Shown in pieces: positions 14,001-24,677 of a stretch of 64,000 nt of DNA. The stretch lies in NCBI GenBank assembly GCA_000727475.1, contig KL647298.1, forward strand, positions 2,007,863 to 2,071,862, written 5' to 3'. The notes beneath the pieces are model-generated. The model did no database searches. It was given only the letters and a program-made list of their open reading frames with translations, and was not told where the DNA came from. This DNA is from Sarcocystis neurona (taxonomy: Eukaryota; Apicomplexa; Conoidasida; Eucoccidiorida; Sarcocystidae). Made by a program: the position numbers and the translations under genes. Positions within the stretch are counted from its first letter, which is position 1, and every line of letters starts with the position of its first letter.

Positions 14001-17000
14001 CTGTGTGTTCGCGTACGTGTGGTAGTACGTACAACGTACTTCAAAATTAATATATGTGGACAGTTATACACATGTATATATATTTATACTTGAAAAGCGA
14101 GAGATCCGCCGTTGACTGTTGTTCATACGTGTGTATATATGCGAAGAAATGGTGGTTGACACGTTTCTGCTGTTCACGTGGTATCTGCGTGGCTGTGCGT
14201 GGGACGTCCTCCGAGGACGCAGCTTTGCGTCTGTTGACAAGGGAAAGCAACGGGCAGATCTGTTGCCCGAAGGCACGCGGCGCTCTTGGCGGCTAAACGC
14301 CGTTGTGGCATGTCCTACTGACGTGTGTGTAGACGTCTATCCAGGTGTACGTACACCGCGTTGTTGGTCACACACGTGTTGCTTTTAAATGTCGTTCGCA
14401 GACCTCTTGCTGCCCCGTGGACGCAGAGCTTGCCTAGACGTATATGTAGGTGACACATACACCTGTGCATGCGCACGTCAGCCTGTGGGGTTGGCAGACA
14501 AGGAGTCTACCAGTCAAGAGGTCGTGAACTGCTGTGTTTTATCGACCTAGGGTGGTGTTGCTGCTCTGCTTGGCCTCAACTGCTGGGGGACTGTATATAG
14601 CGCTGCTCATATTCAAGCTCGTGCGTGTTTCACCCTCCGCGGTGTATCGACACCCCACGCACACTCGCACCGTCTGTGGGGGCTGCTGCTGCTGCTTCCT
14701 CGTGTGGAGCGTGGGAGACGGCATAGACCAGTTGACTGCATGCGTGGGGTGTCGAATACTGGATGAGGCCACCAGAAATTGCTGACCGTCCTCTGCTGTG
14801 GAGTAGTCGCGCGAACGACGTGCTGCTGCGGCTGCTGCGTTGGCGTGTGGGCATGTGACTCGTCGGTGCTCCAGTGCGTTCGTGTGTGGGGTCTACGCGC
14901 TGTCGTCCTTTGGCGGGGCAGCAAGGTAGAAGATGTGTCTGTGTGTAAGAAGGTTCTGCTGCAGCCGCTCCTGCTGCGGCGTACTTCCTGAGTGTGGGGC
15001 TGACTGGCTGCTGTAGCTCTGACTGCTGCACGTCAATTTGACTACGCGCTCCTCCGACTTGTGGGGCTGCTGTTGCTTCCTCTCGTTCCTGTGGCGCGGC
15101 GTGTGCACCATTTTTGCTGCTGCTGCTGCTGCGTGTGGGTTCTGGATGGCTGCTGTTTTTGCTGCCACGTCCAGGGTCACTCTCCAGAAGAAGAAGCCGG
15201 CAATATGGGAACGACTGACGAAGGACACGGTAGGAACATTGAAAAGCAGAGTAGCAACAGCAGCAGTTGCGTGTGTGAAAAGGTCAATTGTCGCGTGTGG
15301 GACGCGCGCAGTAGCACGCTAGATCAACAGACTCAAGGGTGGAGGCACATGTAGGTGGTCGGGGTTGTTCGGTCTGTCCGTAGCGAGAAAAGAGAAGAAG
15401 AGACAGCAGCAGCGGGAGCACGAGGGCCTGTATGAACGGGAAAGGCATCGCAGAACAAGCACTTGCACGCGCAGGACAGCAGCGGCAGGCACGTCTGCAG
15501 CAGAGCGACTCAGAAGCAGGTGCGTCTGTGGGGCAAGAAGTAGCCTCGGGGCGGCGCGGGACGCCCGAAGGAAACGGCCGAAGGAGGAGAGGCACATAGA
15601 TGCGACGTAGGAGTAGGCGACGTAGGAATAGTCGTCCAAGCAGCAGCAGCAGCAGGAACAGCACAGAAGAACATGTGTGGCCGCTGCGGCTACACTGTAC
15701 GCACAGGCACATACACACGTACGAGGGCCTCACCGACTTTAAGGCAGACCGCGGCAGTATGGACAGCTGCTGGAGTAGCGGTGCACGGTGTAGACCAGGA
15801 CTTGCTGTCTCGTCTCCGCCGTTGTCCGTCACGCGTCAGAAGTGGACCCAGACGGCTATCTGTCTGCTTGGTAAAATAGGTGACCGTGAACTTCGGTGCT
15901 TCCCACGGAAATTCAGCAGAAGAAGCGACACGCTGTTGATGTTTCCAGCCACTGCGCCACTGCTGCTGCTGCTGCCGTGTCTGCGCCATTACTGTTGCTG
16001 CTGCGGATGCGCCATTACTGCTGCTGCTGCTGCGGCTGCGCCATTACTGCTGCTGCTGCGGCTGCGTGTGCGTGTGTGTGGGGTCCAGGCGAAGATCAGC
16101 AACATGAACGTGTGGTGGGATATGAAGGAAAAGTAAGTGCTGCGGAAGCATTGACTGGCTCCTCTTCTTCTCTGGTCACTGTGTCTTCGCGACAGATCCC
16201 AGGCAGCTGCTGTCTCTCTCTCTCGAAAGATACGCGACGCGTGTTTATACCAGAAGAGGCCCAAATATTCTGCACGCAGGAGAAAACCTGCGCGTAGTAG
16301 ACGTGGGCACACACAACACGCATGTACACGTCTCCCTACATATATGTATGTACACACATGTGTGTACATATCTTCAAACGCGTCAATATCTGTGTGTGTA
16401 CCCCAGAAAAAGCAGCAGCGTCTACACGGCAGTGTTGATATTTCAAAGTGCCTGTGTATACGTGTATATATATACACCTATATATATATGTATAGATACA
16501 CCTAGGTCGCAACGTGACACCACTGCAAAAGTTCAGCTGGGACGACGGTGTCGCGCCTTTTCCTCTGTGAAGGAGAAAGCAGCAGTATTGACATACCAGC
16601 GTGTGTCTATTTGTGTAAATACACGTACACCTCCCTTGCAGAAAACCAGCTGGGACGACGGGGTCGCCTTTCTTCTCCTCGGTGTTGTTGCCGCTGCGTT
16701 TCGTAGGCAGTCTGCTGCGCCAGCGGGGATGCAGAGACTGCCTGTCCTGCACACACACCGGCATCCACATGCGTCCTCTTGTGTGTGTAGACAAATGCGT
16801 GTGACAGCGAGCAGTCTACGTATCTATCTCTCTATCTTTGCTTGTCTATGAGTATATATATATAGATGAATATATGTGTGTATATATATATGTATATGTG
16901 CTTGTCAACCGGGAAGGGATGCATGGGCGGCAGCAAGGTGGGAGAGGAACACAGCGCCGGTTCTTCAATAGGATTGTATCTTGACGACCCAGACACTGCG

Positions 17001-17666
17001 CAGTGCTCACTTCAGACAAATATTGTAGATATTGTTTGTATATGGAGAGAGACTTGTAGAGTTGCCGTGTTCGCCTTGTCTGAGTCTCACTCATCAACGA
17101 GACCTCTACTCGAAACAGCTTTGTAGATTCTTCTATCCCTCTTCTTCCCGACGCCTGGACGTGTGGTGTACGTACACCAGACGCACCGAGCTTTCCTTGT
17201 TGTCGGCGACGCACACTGCCGGTAGGTTTCCTTTTATCTGTGTCGTATTATACCTCTACATATATGCGTATATTTACATGGAAACATATATACATGCAGA
17301 TGTGGATGTGTCTGTGGGGGTATAACACTCGCGCTAGCTTTCTGAAGCGGCGTAGATGTACGTTTGTGGAGCGGTGGAGGTGTTTGCATGCGTGTGTATT
17401 TGCTGCTGTTGACCTGCTGTAGATATCAGAAAGAGCTGGACGAGTTCCGCAAAGGGGGAAATAAGACAAAGTCTGCGTCGGCGGATACAGGTGCAGCGAA
17501 CTCGAGCGGCAACGAGACTAGCAAAGCGAACAGCAACAGCAGCAGCAGCAGCAAAAGCAGCGGCCGTAGCGCGGCCGACAGCAAAGCAGCAGCACCCAGT
17601 GAAAAGGGCAAGAACAGCAATGCCGCCTCCGTGGAGGCGGAATCGGGAAGGAGAGAGGAGTTGTAG
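7239..17666 (+). CDS. p23-like CS-domain co-chaperone, probably ER-lumenal (7 exons)
   Basis: Reconstructed join: 7239-8063, 9656-9719, 10663-10796, 13190-13227, 15175-15229, 16089-16132, 17423-17666 (1404 nt, 467 residues). All six introns are GT-AG and phases match throughout. Exons 2-6 encode a CS (p23/alpha-crystallin-like) beta-sandwich at about residues 276-387: it opens with WAQSPEEIFLNVKF, continues through FSFSGVGL and KKYSLTLSLYSEIDPD, then VVVTLQKKKPAIWERLTKDT. The last block corresponds to the WPRLTKE signature of p23/PTGES3. CS proteins of this class usually act as HSP90-type co-chaperones. About 275 poly-Gln/Ala/Ser-rich residues precede the domain, including one hydrophobic stretch (about residues 79-94). 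The C-terminus is Gly-Arg-Arg-Glu-Glu-Leu, so the last four residues (REEL) fit a KDEL-like ER retrieval signal. Signal plus REEL suggests an ER-lumenal protein; this is inference. The start is uncertain: ATG at 7239 or 7497, or an upstream exon. Confidence 0.88.
8216..8335 (+). repeat. Direct repeat, copy 2 (in CS intron 1)
   Basis: Partner of 6897-7015, same orientation, about 1.32 kb apart. Together the copies bracket CS-gene exon 1. Confidence 0.65.
8990..9510 (+). repeat. TA-rich minisatellite in CS intron 1
   Basis: Contains three adjacent 27-bp units starting at 9246, 9273 and 9300 (core ATGCCCTCTTCATGT), and a longer unit of roughly 110-120 bp with shared blocks GGTCCGTATATTT, GGATCTCCGTA and GTAGACGTCCATAT. 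A TA microsatellite precedes it. Confidence 0.8.
11880..12340 (+). repeat. Polypyrimidine satellite (GTCTCCGTATCTCC-type) in CS intron 3
   Basis: Almost entirely C, T and occasional G in short units built on CCGTCTC and CCGTATCTC; two perfect 36-bp copies lie near 12,166 and 12,202. The sense strand of the host gene is the pyrimidine-rich strand. The same unit appears, in sense orientation, in two SMU1 introns. Confidence 0.9.
14344..14357. promoter_or_regulatory. GGTGTACGTACACC palindrome (perfect copy)
   Basis: Perfect 14-bp palindrome. The other perfect copies are at 17165-17178, 45239-45252, 56726-56739, 57378-57391 (extended to 18 bp) and 58496-58509; one-mismatch copies are at 8463 and 40376. 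Function unknown: a transcription-factor site, part of a dispersed repeat, or a structural element. Confidence 0.6.
16524..16678 (+). repeat. Short duplicated segment in CS intron 6
   Basis: CAGCTGGGACGACGG followed by GTCGC occurs at about 16,533 and 16,647, with similar flanks (TTTTCCTCTG versus TTCTTCTCCTC). The second copy follows an acceptor-like TTGCAG. It may be a duplicated intron fragment or relic exon; no coding evidence. Confidence 0.6.
17423..17666 (+). CDS. CS-domain gene, last exon with REEL terminus
   Basis: The acceptor is TGTAG at 17418-17422. The exon completes the AAA codon begun in exon 6, giving KEKYQKELDEFRKGG. It then runs through a Ser-, Asn- and Lys-rich hydrophilic tail with a poly-Ser stretch encoded by AGC repeats and stops at TAG 17664-17666 after Arg-Arg-Glu-Glu-Leu. 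The acidic tail of cytosolic p23 is replaced here by a neutral-to-basic tail plus the retrieval-like tetrapeptide. CAG-rich sequence continues past the stop to about 18,100 and is probably 3' UTR. Confidence 0.85.
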
Positions 17667-20600
17667 CTTGTCCTACGTGACGACCGCATTCGTGTATCGC
17701 AGCAGCAGCAGCAAAGCAGCAGCCGCCGCAGCGGCAGGTGCACTAGCAGGAGCGCCAACAGCAATAGTTCAATGTCAGCTGCGGCAACAACAGCAGCGGC
17801 AGTAGACTCGGGAGACGCAGCAGCAGTGGCTGCGACCCCAGGAGCAGCTCAACCAAACCTGCAGGAGTATCACAGCACATCAGAAACAGCGCCTGGGTCG
17901 GCAGCTCCCAGCCAGTACGTCTGGGAGCCGCGTCGCCTTCGCAGCCACTACAACACCATTTCCTACGCAGAAGCAGCAACAGCAGACTTAGGAGCCACGA
18001 CGGCTGGCCGACAGCACGCTGCAGCCGCAGCACGTTTTTCGTAGGCAGCAGCAACAGCAGCCGCGCGCCTTTGCAGCAGCGGCCGCAGCAGCACTGTGAT
18101 GGCAGATCAGCAGCATTCTTGTAGCTGCTAAAACACAAAAACGAGCTTTGTATATAGTATAGAGTGGCAGTAGCCCGTCCCATTTTGCAGTAGTCTGCGT
18201 CTGCCTTTATCTGACAGAGGGACACCTCTTCACATACTCTACCCGACGGAAGAAAAGTCTCCTTACGAGAGTTATCCTGGACACACCCAGGCGGCACGCA
18301 CTGATGAGGACGCCCGTGTATTTCCTACAACGTGTGTCACGGTATTTCGTACTTAGAGATCCTCTTTTCTCGTTCAGTTCGACCGGCGAAACTCACCGCA
18401 CGTCAACTACTGAGCGGCAGATCGCTTTTGGAAGTCTCTTTTCAATGAACGGCCACCACCCCGTTGTATCTGGGTGCGTCCAGCCAGAAAGGCGCGTAGA
18501 CGTAACTTTTGAAAAGGATGTCGAAAACACGCTTCTGTCTAGTTCAAGGAGGTGTGTGCACACCGTGGTCCACCCTTATAAACCGCTTAGATGTGAAATA
18601 TGAAGACCGAGCTACCGTGATTTATCTGTGTTTTGACATACGTGTATATGCGTGTGCATTCGCTTTTGTATTACATTAGGTACTCGTGTAAAGTGTACAC
18701 TTGCGTACCTTTCTTTGTAGATTTGATGGGTGTGGAAGATCAAGCGTGTTGTTTTCGTACGGAAGTAGCTGTGTGCCAATTGGCGTGGAAGTCTCGTCAC
18801 AAAAACTGGACCGGGATGGGTCACCTGCAGAGACGTGTCTGCGCAGGGACACATACTCCTGTCCCCTGCTCAGTGAATAGTTGGAAAGGGACTGCGTCTC
18901 ATTTTTCAGATGAATAGACACTGGACGGCTTCACCTTCTGGGGCCTGGTGCTGCTGCTGCAGCGACACAGCTGCGCCTTGTCGAACGCGTGGGCAACTCC
19001 GCTGCTAAGACGCTCGCGGGAGAGCACGGTCACGGTAGACAGGATAGACCAGAGAAGCTGACTTCAGCAGAAAAGTTGACGTCTCGAAGCTGCAGTTGTA
19101 CGTGACATCCCACGCAAAATAACTTCTGTGCCGGTAGTGCGCCTCTGCGTTTGTTACGGGTACCCGCCCCTATAGTCGCTGAGCGCGTCCCAGGCCGCGT
19201 GACGCCGTCTCCCAGCGACAGAGTAACACAATAATGGCTATCCCTTGTCTTCTGGAGACGACTATGCACGCACAGTCGTGCAACGTGCTGAACGACGAGC
19301 CTGTACACAAGAGGACACTTCCGCAAAATGAAGTGCACTGCCGCAGCTTGCAGCTGTTTCCGCTGCTGCTTGAGAAAGCATAGCTCTGCTGTATCTACCG
19401 ACAGTGACGCGACGTGTCGTACACAATAATGTGCGCACCGGGCGCAACTCGCACGCCGAAATTTCTGTCTCTCCTGTGAGTCCGTCGGCCTCAGAAACTA
19501 GCGAGCTCAAACCGTTGCTCCGGGGAGACAAGTGCAGCCCAATATTAGGAGGAGGAGGAGTAGTAGCAGTAGTAGTGGGGGGCACCCTATTACCGCGTTT
19601 TAGGTGGTTTGAACGCAGCCGCGTGGTCACCAAGACACACATCTGTTAGTGACTCACGTGTAACCGTGGAGTCACATGATGGCACATAGATGTGTATTTT
19701 GCTCCTCTCCATGTGTAAATACACAGAGAGGCACATACATGTGTAAACGTGGAGTCATGCTGGCACATAGGCGTGTATAATTGCTCCTTTCCATCTATTA
19801 ATATACAGAGAGGCACATACACGTGTAAACGTGGAGTCATACGTTGGCACACAAACGTGTATATTTGTTCCTTTTCATGTATAAATATACAGAGAGGCTC
19901 ATACAAATCTGTAGGTAGGTGTCTGTTCTTCGATAGGAGATCGAAGCATTAAGTTGAAAACAGCTGCTACAATTGCTGGCACTCCGCAGCAGGCTGGACG
20001 TGCATTGATGACGTCTTGCTATCCGCTGTTCGTATCGCTGCATAACCACCTTCTCTCGACTTCACACGTATACGGTCCTTCATGTTTCTTTGTATACGTG
20101 TATGTTTCTGGCAGTTTGAGTGTCTCTTTGTTTTTCTGTGCCGCATTCTGCGAACAGCTCTTCTTCACCCAGGCACACACTGGTATCCACGCATGCATAG
20201 AACCACGCTTTAACCCTCTCTTTATACTTAAGCACGCAGATGTTTCCGCGGAAGGGGTTACGAGTCGAGATGGCCGCAAACGCTCAGGAAAGCTAGCGTT
20301 GCACCCCTGCCGGGGTACTACAGTAAACGTAGTTTGTTGTCGAGTCACTAGCCTGGCCCAGTTGCTATAGGCAGCCGGCAATGAAAGTAGGGACCACCTT
20401 CTGATTTGAGAGGGAAATTCCGTATGAACGTGAGCGATACTCACAGACGGGGTGACATTTACCTTTTCCCAACGCCTGTATCAATATATTATTTTGGTGC
20501 CTCAATTCCGGTCTTTCACAGACTCGTTTCACTCTGCACCGCTGCCGCTTCCTTCACCACGCTGGTACAGTTCTATGCGTATTTGAATCTATTTTTTGTT

Positions 20601-22494
20601 CCGATGCTGACATATTTTCTCCCCCCAGCGTAACTACCGAGGTAATCTGAACCAGTGCCTCGACACACGTACACATATACTCAAACGCACCTATGCCTGC
20701 GCACATATTTATATATATATGTATGTATACAGGCACACACACAAAGACACGCCGGAACACTATCGCTGCACATGGTAGGGAAAACGGGTACTCGTCGACC
20801 CGCAAGTGTTATGTGCTGCCTGTTCGCTACGGCCACTGGTGCACCTAGTCTGCTCCTGTTGCCCACGGCGCTGCCGGTCCTGCTGCTGCTGCTGCCGGAA
20901 CGTCCTATTGTACTGCTCAGCTGCGTCGTGTTTCCGCATGTTGTGGCTGTTCGACGGTGCCAGGCAAACGCCGCTGTGGGGTTTTGCTCGCGGCGTGCTG
21001 CCGCTGCTGTCTCGCACGTGGTCTCATGGCTAATCTACGTTCTCCTCTCTTCATCCTCTTCGGCCCCCCCCAACTTGCTGCTGCTGCTGAAGAAGAGCTG
21101 GAGGAGAGGGCGACCTGCTTGCTGGGTTCGCAGGATCTAGCTGTGGAGGGGCGGCAAATAGACAGCGAACGTACACATCTAAGTGTATCGAGTAAGATAT
21201 TCACAGAGACGGAGTCGCAGAGGAACACAGCGAGAGCGACACGTTCTAGAGTCGTCGGCGTCGTAGCGGTGTTGTCGTAGAAAGATCTTCTGCTGACACT
21301 ATCGATGTGTGCACGGCTTGAAACAGGGCAGGTTGTTGAAACGACGCTGCGCAGCGCATGCCCCTGCCTTGCTGGCCGGTGTGTGGCTCTTGCGTCTGCA
21401 GCGGGCTCCTTGCTGCTGCTGCTGCTGCTGTTGGCTGCGGCGGGCCGCCGTTGTGGGGTCTCGGCAAGTGGCGCGCGCATGCACGGCGGCAGAGCACTAC
21501 ATTTCTAGCTGAGAACAGCGCCGCAGCACAGCAGCAGCAGGCACGCGTGCAGCTCCGTACCCGGTGCCGAACTGTCTAACGGCTTCCCCTCATCGGCACT
21601 TCTTCTGCTTCTTCCTCCTCAGCTTCCCTTCTGCGTTCTTCTCGTTGTCCTGCTGCGGTGCGTCTGCGTCTGCGCGCTCCAGGCCTTGTCGTCGGGCAAC
21701 TCTCTCTCCGCTGCTGCCCGCCTCTGTCGCACTGTCGAGACCCCGTGTCTTTCCAGTCCTCGGCAACGACAGAACGTTACCTGGCGCAAAAACTACTGCC
21801 AGCCACCTGGAAGTGCCAGCCCCTGCAGCAGGTGCGGCGGCTACTAACCGTCCCGCTCTTCCTGCCTCTCCTTCCCGCTGCTACCGCTCCTGCTGCGCCT
21901 CCGTCGCCGCCTCCTGCTCCTGCTGCAACTTCTGCTGCAATCGTGCCGCCGCTGCTGCTGCTACAACAACTTCTGTTAGTCCCGCTCGAGTACACACGAC
22001 TGCCATCGCCCGCACTGGAGGCTTTCACGCGCCTGCGTGGGGCAACTGCTGTACATAGCAGCAGCAGCAGCACACCGGCCCTGCAGTAGCATCGACGAAC
22101 GTCCAGCGCAGAGCATGCGCCACCAGCAGATGCCGTTCACACGCTGCTAAGGGCCTGAGAATTGCAGCAGGAGCCCAGACATTTGATGGTGCAGCAGCAA
22201 GAGCAGAAATCCTGTTATCAGTTAGCCCGAGCCGGGGGCCGGCCACAGCAGGGTGCACCGCCGCAGCAGGAGCAGCAGCCGCGGCAACAGCAGCAGCACT
22301 GGCAGAAGCACGTGAGGCAACAGCTGCAGCAGCAGGAGTGGTAGTCGCAGAAAGAACGGCAGAACCAGCAACAGCACGAGCACCACGGCGCCAGCTTTAT
22401 TGCAGCAGCAGCTCTTTTGGAGCAGCAGCTCTTTTGCAGCAGCAGTACATATACAGGAGTAGCACGCTGCGTTTGGGCGGAAGGATCGTTAACG
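17667..22494. other. Unassigned region between the CS-domain and DegP genes
   Basis: CAG-rich to about 18,110 (probable 3' UTR), then relatively repeat-poor sequence to about 19,640, an 82-84 bp minisatellite, more unique sequence, TA/CA microsatellites near 20,660-20,750, and CTG tracts at 20,870-22,070 turning to CAG from about 22,160. No recognisable domain was found. The DegP promoter and any 5' exon should be here. Confidence 0.5.
19640..19912 (+). repeat. 82-84 bp minisatellite, about three copies
   Basis: Repeating core CAGAGAGGCACATAC at 19,724, 19,806 and 19,890, with GTAAACGTGGAGTCAT and TTGCTCCTTTCCAT blocks in register. It lies between the CS-domain and DegP genes. Confidence 0.85.
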
Positions 22495-24677
22495 ATGAGC
22501 CTGGGCTTGCCCTGCGCAGCATTCGCTGAGCTTTTTCACGCGCGCACGGGCTTCGGAACAGAAGCAGCTGCGTCTGGTGCGACACCGTTTCTTTTGCTGC
22601 AGCGGCGCCGTCTCCGCGCAGCAGCAAACGGCAGGGTCTGCTGCTGCTGCGCGTCCGTTCTCCCGGCACGTTTGGCCGCGGCAGCAGCAGCACAGGCATT
22701 CATACCTGGAGCAGCAGCGTCACCACCAGCGGCATCACGGCCTCGCTCAATCAAAGACGCAGCAGCAGCACCGGCCGGGTATAGGCGCGAGGAGGGGCGA
22801 CAACGGCAACTGCTGCTCGCCACAACAGCACCAGCGTTAGTAGCGCTGTCTTCCCTGACTCCGCTGCTGCTGCTTCTGCTGCTGGCACAGCTGTCCGGCA
22901 GCGCGGCTCCGCTCGGTGCACAGGCTGCAGGGCTCTCGTTTTCTGCAGCTGCCTGCAGCGCGCAGTCCCTCTGCCCCGGAAGCAGCAGCGTCAGAGTCAG
23001 ACACGGCAGCAGCCCCGCCAGCACCTGCAACAGCAGCAGGAGCCAGTCGCTCTGTGGAGGCCATTACGCCACAGCAACTACGTCCTTTCCTCCTCTTACT
23101 GTTCCACGTGCAGCAGCAATGGCACTCTCCTGCAGTCTGCTGCAGCGGTCACTCCTCGAGGGTGTGAGCTCCTCGGGGCTTGCTGCTGCAGCTGCAGCTC
23201 ACACGGGAGGCGCTGCAGCAGGCGCCGCAGCCACAGCGGCTGGCAGCCTAGGAGCAGCAGTGACGCAGAGAGCACTGCTTTCCAGAGCAGCCGCTGCACC
23301 GGCAGCAGCAGCTCTCCCAGCAAACAGCAGCAAGAAGGGACTGTCTGCTCTGCAGCAGCCAGCGCTGGTCTCTTTTCTGCTTGTCGAGTCGCGCAGTGCT
23401 GCCGGCCGCTGCTCCCCGTCCACCAGCGTTAACAGGAGCTGCTGCAGTTTGCGCATGGGCGGGAGGACACGTAGTGACGCGTTCGCGCGTTGTTGCAGCG
23501 ATAGATGCCGCAGCTTCAGCAGCTGCAGCAACGAACCGGGAGGAAGCAGCAGTTGCAGTAACAGCAGCAGCAAATCTTCTGCTGCACCGGTGCAGGGCAG
23601 CGGCGTACAGTTGCAGCATGCTTTAAACAGCAGCAAACGCCCGGCTTCCTTCTTCCCTTTTGGGGCTGCGCAGGCTATTCACTACCGGACGACACCGTTG
23701 CCGTCCGCTTCTGCTGCTGCTGCTCATCTTCTGCGCCGTCACGCTACAGCTTGGTTCACACCCCACAGCAGAAGCAGCACCAGTGCCCTCAGCAGCAGAG
23801 CCCTGAGCAGCAGCAGCAGCAGCTCGAACGGTGTGTGCGGCAACAGCCCTGCTGTCGCAGTGACGTCTTCCTCCGACAGCAACGGCGCGGCGCCAGGCCA
23901 CACTACCGGCCGCAGCAGCGTGAGTCTCTGCAGCAACAGCAGCAGCAGCTCCTTTTCCTTACTCGACGAACAAAGCGCGTCAGCGAGCTTCGTGCCACGT
24001 TCAGGAGAAGAGAAAGGAGCAGCAGAGCGCTTCTGGAAGCGCAGCAAGAGCGAGCGGTATGCGCCGACGCCCTACGAAGTGTCACAAGAGGAGAAAGAGC
24101 CGGAGACAGAGGGCTGTCGAGGCGCAGCAGAAGAGGCAGCAGCTGCAGCAGGAGCAGCAGCAACAGTCCGTCTTCCTCGGTCGCACGGATTGATCATCGA
24201 CCCAGCGTCTGAAGCAGCCATCGCGGCAGCTGCTTCGGCCGCGGCATCAGGCGTTGCCCCTCCTGCTGCTGCTGCTGCTGCAGCCGCGCGCGCGGCTTGC
24301 GCTGCAGCGGGCAGCCGTGCGGTGAAGGGCTTTGCAGAAGACGTGGAAGGGCGCTACTTGACCGGTGACCCAGCTGCAGCAGCAGTAGACGGCTACGCCG
24401 GAGGACTGACAGGCGCGCCGGGAGCAGAGACTGCGCACCTCCAGCAGCAGCACCTATACGAAGCCGCTGCAGCGCATGCACCCGTCTCCATGCAAAGACT
24501 CTTCAACAGCGTCGTCAAAGTCTACAGCGACTACACAGACCCGAATTACTCCTTGCCGTGGCAAATGCACCGGCAAGGCACCAGCACCGGCAGCGGCTTC
24601 GTCCTACGGGATCGTCTTATCATGACCAATGCACACTGCGTCTCCTGGAATAATCGTCTCCAAGTTCGTAAGCACGG
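22495..24677 (+). CDS. DegP: DegP exon 1: long low-complexity N-terminus, then protease start with catalytic His
   Basis: Most of the exon is CAG-phase repeat read as Ala, Ser or Gln runs. A hydrophobic patch near residue 118 ([15 protein letters not shown]) could be a signal anchor or only another repeat. Conserved protease sequence starts at about 24,484 with MQRLFNSVVKVYSDYTDPNY, followed by GSGFVLRDRLIMTNAHCVSW. The donor is GG/GTACGT after 24,677, embedded in the palindrome GGGTACGTACCC; a weaker GTAAGC lies eight bases upstream. Only the GTACGT donor keeps phase with exon 2, giving LQVRKHG-SPNKYVARILA as in Deg9. Confidence 0.85.
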
